Below, one piece after another: positions 57,930 to 64,000 of a stretch of DNA of 64,000 bases; the first letter of the stretch is position 1; each line of letters begins with the position of its first letter. The notes under the pieces are model-generated. The model ran no database searches. It worked only from the letters and a program-made list of their open reading frames with translations, and was not told the DNA's origin. A program made the translations under genes and the position numbers. The stretch spans positions 1,612,001-1,676,000 of the forward strand of contig JAETXT010000004.1 in the NCBI GenBank assembly GCA_019188255.1. The letters are read 5' to 3'. The DNA comes from Verticillium longisporum. Taxonomy: Eukaryota; Ascomycota; Sordariomycetes; Glomerellales; Plectosphaerellaceae.

Positions 57930-58916
57930 ATGGGTGAAATCAGCCGGCCGTTCGTGGGGTTTCCGCAGCAGCGAAGCCGCAGCCAACAGGCCGCCGACTG
58001 GTTCTACGACAAGACGCACCGACGGCCGGCGGTGACAGGGACGGGCACCACGAGTGTGGTTGATCCAGCCGTCGACGCGGCTGCCGTCACCATTGTCTGC
58101 ATCTCGGACACGCACAACACCAAGATGGACCTGCTCCCACCGGGCGACATTCTCGTGCACGCCGGCGACCTGTCGCAGTTCGGCACCTTTGACGAGGTGC
58201 AGGCGCAGCTGTCCTGGCTCGCCACGCTGCCGCACGCGCACAAGATGGTCATCGCCGGCAACCACGACCTCCTCCTCGACGGCGCCTTTGTCGCCGCCCA
58301 TCCGGACCGTGAGCTCGAGCGGCACGCCGGCCGGCGCCGCGACGATCTGGCATGGGGCGCCGTGCGGTGCCTCGAGCACGAGGCGCTGGACCTCGAGGTT
58401 CGGGGCCGATCGGTTCGCGTGTTCGGCAGTCCCTGGACGCCGCGCTACGGCAACTGGGCCTTTCAGTACGGCCCCGGCGCGTCGCCATCGTCGTCGTCGA
58501 TGTGCTGGGCGCACGCTGTGCCGCCCCGGACCGACGTCCTTCTCGTACATGGGCCACCCAGAGCCCACCTCGACGACGGCGGCAAAGGCTGCGATCAGCT
58601 GCTCGCCGAGCTATGGCGTGCCAGGCCCACCATGGTTGTGTTTGGGCATATCCACGCCGGGCGGGGGATCGAGTGGCTGCGCTATGACTGGGCGCAGTCC
58701 TGCTACGAGGCTGTTGCCGCCGGGGCCGGGACGTGGCGACGATGGCTGTCGTTGGTTGGGTTGGCCGTCTCCGTCCTCTGGCTCATGGTCTCTGGCCTGT
58801 TTGCTGGCCTCACGAGCAAGAGGCAGCAAGCCAGAGGTACGCTGTTGGTGAATGCTGCCGTCGTGGGAGGGCCGGGGAGCAGGGAGCGCAGGCAAGCGAT
58901 TGTTGTCACGATGTAG
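57930..58916 (+). CDS. Calcineurin-like metallophosphoesterase with a C-terminal membrane segment
   Basis: A single exon. I choose the ATG at 57930 (MGEISRPFVGFPQQRS), giving 328 residues; the frame is open further upstream through a repeat, but that part is of low quality. All metal-binding blocks of the family are present in order: ISDTHN, HAGDLSQFG, IAGNHDLLLDG, LLVHGPP and VFGHIHAGRG. The layout resembles the MPPED1/2 and Rv0805-like branch, which cleaves phosphodiester bonds; the true substrate is unknown. Near the C-terminus a hydrophobic stretch (LSLVGLAVSVLWLMVSGLFA) probably anchors the protein in a membrane. Confidence 0.83.
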   Translation: MGEISRPFVGFPQQRSRSQQAADWFYDKTHRRPAVTGTGTTSVVDPAVDAAAVTIVCISDTHNTKMDLLPPGDILVHAGDLSQFGTFDEVQAQLSWLATLPHAHKMVIAGNHDLLLDGAFVAAHPDRELERHAGRRRDDLAWGAVRCLEHEALDLEVRGRSVRVFGSPWTPRYGNWAFQYGPGASPSSSSMCWAHAVPPRTDVLLVHGPPRAHLDDGGKGCDQLLAELWRARPTMVVFGHIHAGRGIEWLRYDWAQSCYEAVAAGAGTWRRWLSLVGLAVSVLWLMVSGLFAGLTSKRQQARGTLLVNAAVVGGPGSRERRQAIVVTM

Positions 58917-59138
58917 CCGAGCGCCAGTGCCCAGCAGCTCGCCTGGGCCGCTTCGCTCGAGGTCTACGAGACGGAGCCCTCGTGGACGCAGACGGTCGAG
59001 CCGCTCGCGACGCTCCTGCACATCCCTCACACGCAACCGGGGCGCGACCAACTGAAGACCCTCGACGACGACGAGGCCTCGGTCGCTTTCAAGGCCAAGG
59101 GCATCTTGGCTGTCGAGCCTCACATTCACTTTGTCTAG
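58917..59138 (+). pseudogene. In-frame coding-like stretch after the phosphoesterase stop
   Basis: Directly after the TAG at 58914 the same frame stays open for 73 codons with strongly protein-like content (QQLAWAASLEVYETEPSWTQ, KAKGILAVEPHIHFV) before another TAG, and again reads well beyond it (GAVLDELPVPSFWSRVFG). There is no ATG at its start. It could be a relic of a neighbouring gene, part of an unrecognised spliced gene, or a readthrough extension. I do not know the family. Confidence 0.3.
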
Positions 59139-61238
59139 GGCGCCGTGCTCGACGAGCTGCCCGTGCCGTCGTTCTGGAGCCGTGTCTTTGGCGCCGCCGC
59201 AGTGGAAGGAGATCGAGTCCTTCCTCGCCTTTCTTCCTCGGCCTTTTCTTCTTCTTCGTTTTTCTCTCTTTGTACTTTGGTGGCTTTACAATCTTCGTGA
59301 CATGGGACACTTGGTTTGTACTCAACCGTTGGAATTCCTTTGAGTGATCCGGCTTCGCACTACTCCTTTTCAGCCGGGCCTTTTCCTGTCCCCGCAACGC
59401 TGCAATTTCCGGCCCTCTCTCTTCGCTTTTTTGGCTCTTCATCTTTCAATGGCCATATCTCTGTCTCCATCAATCGACCTCCCACCGCACAGTTCGACCA
59501 GTACGGACCCAGGGGATAGGAGGAGAGCCAAGTTTTTCTGTCCACGGGACCGCAAAACGAGGTTAGATCCCAGCTCAGCTGATATTGTTTGTCGGATCCT
59601 CAGACTCAATGATACCCCTTTTGGACCAAGGTCAACCGTGAATAAGATACGTCATCTCTCCCCATGTAAAGCGGCCACACATCCTCGACTTCACTCCCCC
59701 AACCCAGTACCTAGACCCAACCCAACCAGGTCAAGAAACCCCACAACCTCAAACAGCCCCAGCCAAGCAACCCATGTCCCTGCCAGCACATCCTCCGCTC
59801 CAAAGTAAAGTCCTCAGCAGCAGCACCATCCCAAGAAAAAGGCGTCATCCCACGGCCAGGCCAAGGGCAGATGAAAACAAGCGGAGACACTGGAGAAGGA
59901 AGAAGAAGAAGAAGAAGAAGAAAAAAAACCTACCTTCGATCCATAATACACCCAGCGATCCGAGCACAGCAGTCTCCGAAAACGCCAGCGCAAAGAGCAA
60001 TCCCAGCACTTTGACCATGCGTCCGAGACACGGCGGACGCGCCCCACGTCGGCTGCAGACGTTTTGTTGCGCCTTGGCCGGGGGCTGATGATGGGACGTG
60101 CCGCACGCCACGCACCTGCGTCTATCGAAACAGAAAAGGGCACGAGTGCCACATAGATACCGGGGGTCGGAAAGGGTCGATCGCTGATCCAAGCACCACG
60201 TCAGCCCGCGCGCGGGGGGGCACCATCCACCGGCGGCACAATCGTTATGCTGTTGAATTTTTCTTTTCTTTACGCCATGCAGGCAGAGAGACAGAGGGGG
60301 AGAGAGCGAGCGTGTGTGCATCTCGCGCGTTGCACTCGTCTCGCAGCATGCGTCATGCGCCGTGATCAGAGGGCAGGAGAGTGCATCTGCTGCTTCACGC
60401 TACCAATTATCGTCCAGGTTCCCCGGCGCGGGGAGCACAGCACGGCGGCGCTCGGTCATCGACTCTTGGGCCCCCTCTTGCCCGTCAGACCCCACCCCGT
60501 CCGTCGTGCCCATGGAAGCTAGACAATCTGGACTGTTAGTCGAGTTGACTAGCAGGAGTGTCGCTTCGCAGGTCGACGCACTCGCGCGACACGAGAATCC
60601 CAGCGTCACGGACGACACCATTGCCGTGCCTGCCCTGTCCCTGTCCCTGTCCTCGTCCTCGTCCTCGTCCTCGTGCGTGAGCTGAGCGACGGCGTGTAAC
60701 ACATCACGGCGTGTGGCAGAAATTTGTATTCGCAAAAGGGGAACCCCCCCCCCTCATCTTTCATTTGTATTGTATCGGCAAAACGAGAGTGTTGCCTTCG
60801 AGGTCAAGTTCAATGTCGCTGACGATCCACCACAATTCGCTCTTCATCAGCCCACCTCTACGAGGCGGGGAGGGGGGAGTAGCAGAAGCAATAATGCTCA
60901 CGGGCCCGAGAGTCAAATGTAGTCAACGCCTGTCCCATGCTGCTGTAGTGTCGCGCTCACAACGCCAATCGCCCAGCTAGTACGATTTTTCCCAAGCATG
61001 AAAAAAAAAACACGATCCCCGCTTTGATGAGATGAGAGAAGGAAAAATGAAAAGAAAAGAGGATGAGAGTGGGTGCGAGCAGGACGCGGGACCGAGGTGC
61101 GAATTAATTAGATTGTATACAGATACAGGGTATAAGGGAAAAGATGGGAGGCTCAGAGTCGCCAAGCCGCAAAGGACGCTACAACGCTTGCTTGGTAAAG
61201 AAAATTGTCGTGACGTGGGGTGAAGAATGACTGGCCGG
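59139..61238. other. 2.1-kb intergenic region
   Basis: No supported gene. It holds a GAA run with poly-A at about 59897-59930 and a CTGTCC/TCGTCC short repeat at about 60638-60673. Confidence 0.45.
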
Positions 61239-62726
61239 CTATGGAGCCCGCCGGACCTTGTGCCAGAATCGCTTCATGACACCGCGGTCGTTGACCTGGG
61301 CTTGCCACTGGTCCATGGCAGCAAACTGCCTTTCGAAGCTTTCCTTCGAGTTGCCCTCTCTGGCACACGACACAGGGTCAAACTCGTCCCGGAGCGCATT
61401 GGATGTTGACTTGCGGCTGGCCATGAGGCCCTTGTGCTGCCAGCCGTAGATCTGATCCTCGTTGGCGCGGAGATCGGGTCTCGTCAACGTCATGCGCAGT
61501 GTCATCTCTCTGGAAGACGGCACCCCAACCGAGCCTTCGTCAACCAGCTTGTCGGGCCCTTCCAGTTCCATGGGCACACGAAGGGGGCGAACGGCGGGCT
61601 TCTCAAACGCGTGGGGCGTCTTTGGTGAATCCGTCTCCGCGGCTGACATCTCGTCACTGTAGATGGATGACTTGTCGTCAGCGAGGAACGTACGCGGCTT
61701 CTCCTGCATCTTGGGCACGATGACATCGTCTTCCGACGGTTTCATCTCCTTGACGGCGCCCTCCGTTGAGGGGAACCCGTACTGCACAGCCTCATCAAAC
61801 TTGAGAGGAGATGCGAGGTAGAGCTTGAGCTTTTGACGGGCCTCTGGGTCCTGGTAGTGGGCGGCGGCGGGATCGAATCCGGTCGTGGCATCCTTGGGAC
61901 TCTGCTTTGGCGATATCAAGGAGAGCGCGCGGGACTTGCGCCGCACGTGACCCGTCTGATTCGCCAGGGGACTGTTGCTTGGAGGGAATGCAGGTGTCGT
62001 TGGTGTCGTTGCGTGCGTCGTGCCAGGCCTGCCGGAGGAGATGGACGAACGTCCAAAGGGGACCTTGGTGATCGAGAGGTGCCGACGGAAGGATGGCCTG
62101 CGCGACTTGGTTGGTGGTGGGAGTTCTTGCCGCAGATTCGCATGGTAGTCGTCAAGGTGCAAGCGGAGATCGAGCTCGTCATCTTCCTCGAGCCACCTAA
62201 AACTGTCGTAGAAGGAGTCCGTACCCTTCTGTACGGCCTCGGGAATCCAAGGCCGCGACTCGTGAGTCTCCATGGTCTGGGGGCGGGGCGGGACCAATGT
62301 GAGGCTGCACAAGCTCTCGGGGACGGCCACGTTGGATGCTCTGCGGCCGGACCTGCGCACCGTGTCTTTGGGCGAGGTCAGCTTGATATTGTGTCTGCGC
62401 AACCTGGCCACGACAATTTGCTCCTCGCTTGTCAAGTGCTGCCGCTTGATCTTGTCGGGGAGGGTCGCATAAAAGGAGGGGCGGCGCGAAGACCTTCTGG
62501 TCAGACGGCTGGCGGCTTGCTCTGAGGCGATGCGCGATGTTCGTCGTCTTCTCTCCTTCAAGCTCGAGAGAGTGACGCCGTCAAGGTCGGTGGCTGTGAC
62601 GTTGGTGCTCGTTTCGGTGTCGGTGTCGGTGTGCCGGGTGGGAGCACTTACGACAGCGAAAGAAGGCTGGCTTGTGTTGGTGGGTGGCAGTTGGGCGAAG
62701 CGAAGGCGCTCGAGAGATGAGAAGTA
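61239..62726 (-). CDS. Conserved fungal Ser/Arg-rich protein of unknown function (often labelled mucin)
   Basis: The frame is open from an acceptor-like CCCGCAG (exon start 62726) to the stop at 61239, about 495 residues. No ATG begins this exon, so a first exon further upstream is missing from my model. The recognisable block is RPSFYATLPDKIKRQHLTSE followed by EEQIVVARLRRHNIKL; similar blocks occur in many ascomycete proteins of unknown function, often annotated mucin. An acidic block (FRWLEEDDELDLRLHLDDYH) follows, then Ser/Pro-rich, probably disordered sequence with basic RRxS sites that kinases could use. The C-terminus (MDQWQAQVNDRGVMKRFWHK) is well ordered. No signal peptide is visible in this part. 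Confidence 0.6.
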   Translation of the reverse strand, partial: YFSSLERLRFAQLPPTNTSQPSFAVVSAPTRHTDTDTETSTNVTATDLDGVTLSSLKERRRRTSRIASEQAASRLTRRSSRRPSFYATLPDKIKRQHLTSEEQIVVARLRRHNIKLTSPKDTVRRSGRRASNVAVPESLCSLTLVPPRPQTMETHESRPWIPEAVQKGTDSFYDSFRWLEEDDELDLRLHLDDYHANLRQELPPPTKSRRPSFRRHLSITKVPFGRSSISSGRPGTTHATTPTTPAFPPSNSPLANQTGHVRRKSRALSLISPKQSPKDATTGFDPAAAHYQDPEARQKLKLYLASPLKFDEAVQYGFPSTEGAVKEMKPSEDDVIVPKMQEKPRTFLADDKSSIYSDEMSAAETDSPKTPHAFEKPAVRPLRVPMELEGPDKLVDEGSVGVPSSREMTLRMTLTRPDLRANEDQIYGWQHKGLMASRKSTSNALRDEFDPVSCAREGNSKESFERQFAAMDQWQAQVNDRGVMKRFWHKVRRAP

Positions 62727-64000
62727 CTGCGGGCGGGGCCAAGGGCTTTAGTACAACGAACAAAGATGCTGTCTCGAAAGTCGTAGGGGAGGGGGGGGGG
62801 GACAAGGCAATGCAACAGTCAATAACACCAGTGGGTAGAGAGAGGGGGGATGTCTTAATGCAGGAACGAAGCGTACGGGGGTGTGAGAATGTTGTAAGCG
62901 GGACCTGCATGTCAAGCGCAACGCGTCACAGGGCCCAAGTTCCAGTCGTCGAGTCGGTCAGACACATCAGTACCGAGACGGGGGGACGCCCATAGGTAGA
63001 TGTAGATGTAGCCTGGTAGCTCGAGAACAGGCCGCAGCGCTCATGCAGGTGAAGGTGCCTCACGCCCACATATGTCGGCTTGGCGGTTGAGGGGGGGCGA
63101 GAAGAGGCAAGGTGCGTGAAGGAAGAGTGTGTGTGTGTGTGTGGTGGGACTATGACCAGGCGATTGGAGGGAGGGGAACGTGATGAGGAATTATTGGGGG
63201 GTGGGTGCCTTGTAGTCGATCACTGGAAGTTGCATACCAGGCCTGCCGCTTGGAGCTTGTCTTCGTGTTGTCTTTCTTTCCGTCCGTCCCTTCCATCTGC
63301 CGTGGAGTATGGGTGGAAGTGGAAGTGGTCGTGGTGTGGCGGAGGGACAAGGGAGCACGCTAGCTGTGACGCCTGGCGCGTATCTTGGTCGCTTTTTGAG
63401 TAGGGGGTTGCAACGGTTGTGGGCTGGTGCTGTAGAAAGACGGATGATGGGATGATGGCGTACAGAACGTTGTACTCGGTCGGGTGTAAGGCGGCGACGG
63501 GTGAATTGGGTTGAGAACAAGACAGATGGGAGACAGATGGGACAGATGGGAGACAGATGAGACAGATGGGAGGGACGATTCCGTGTAACCTTGGGAAGGG
63601 GGCGACCAGAACGAGAAAGAGGGACAGAGCCAGGCGAGACTTATGATCAAGATGAACACCGCTCATGCCCATCCATGCAAGCTCTTGGCCATGACCGAGT
63701 CGAACACACCTCAGCAGATTGAAATTATCTGTCGCGGGTGGCCGAATCACAAAAGCCCGAGCGCCCAAGGCATCGCCAGGCTTTGCACAGTTTGGGGCTG
63801 TCCAGGGGGGGGGGCCTGCGCTGGGATTTGGGCGCTTCCGCCTTTTAGGCTTGGGGCCATAGGGGGGGAGAAGGGGGCCCACCATTGGGGGGATCGGGAA
63901 GGGGGAAGGGGACGGGGTTAGTGGATGCCAGGCTGTTGGTGCTGGCACCGGTGCAGGTGTGAGATGCCTCAGCGAGCTCAGGTAGGTAACTTAGGTGGGC
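62727..64000. other. Right edge, probable upstream region
   Basis: It contains a GT microsatellite (63128-63146), a GACAGATGGGA repeat (about 63520-63575) and a TAGGTAAC-type motif at the very end. The missing first exon of the preceding gene may be here. No gene can be supported. Confidence 0.45.

Overview
The window looks like nuclear DNA of a filamentous ascomycete (Pezizomycotina). A Sordariomycete is my best guess, not proven. The reasons are short GT-AG introns (about 50-70 bp), strong G/C preference at third codon positions inside genes, and families typical of such fungi: a WSC/LysM/CBM18 secreted protein, a GH55 glucanase, a REG1-type regulator and the CYT-4 exoribonuclease. I see no rRNA, tRNA, CRISPR array or intact transposon. 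Exon boundaries were derived by hand from GT/AG sites, reading phase and protein motifs.

Layout. 0-8 kb: a frameshifted gene with a PD-(D/E)XK nuclease-like motif, a membrane protein and a glycine-zipper protein (both minus strand), then a nine-exon patatin-like phospholipase. 8-12.7 kb: gene-free, with clustered TAGGTACC-type motifs. 12.7-16.4 kb: a large conserved fungal protein of unknown function, carrying one frameshift. 18-20 kb: a REG1-like regulatory subunit of protein phosphatase 1 (minus), with a CRE-type site just upstream. 20-29.7 kb: almost 10 kb without a supportable gene, rich in short tandem repeats. 29.7-41 kb: a compact housekeeping block holding trm5 (minus), an AlkB-type dioxygenase (plus), nus1 (minus), cog6 (plus) and cyt-4 (minus), arranged as two divergent and two convergent neighbour pairs. 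41.5-54.5 kb: a secreted LysM-CBM18-WSC chitin-binding protein, an F-box protein, a secreted NucA/NucB-like nuclease and a long GH55 exo-beta-1,3-glucanase. 54.5-64 kb: repeats, a broken gene, a metallophosphoesterase and one further conserved fungal protein.

Genes that may work together. trm5 and the AlkB homologue both act on nucleic acid and face away from a shared 0.5-kb upstream region. nus1 (dolichol synthesis for glycosylation) and cog6 (Golgi trafficking of glycosylation enzymes) face away from a shared 0.85-kb region. The secreted trio between 41 and 54 kb could act together on chitin, beta-glucan and DNA outside the cell, which would suit self-wall remodelling or antagonism of other microbes. 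That grouping is inference from proximity and predicted secretion.

Caution on sequence quality. At least five conserved genes have a reading-frame break, and most breaks fit loss of one base or so from a short C/G run. This pattern is more easily explained by residual assembly or sequencing error than by five independent pseudogenes, so the interrupted genes may be intact in the organism. The GH55 gene is different: it lacks about 30 codons of a conserved segment.
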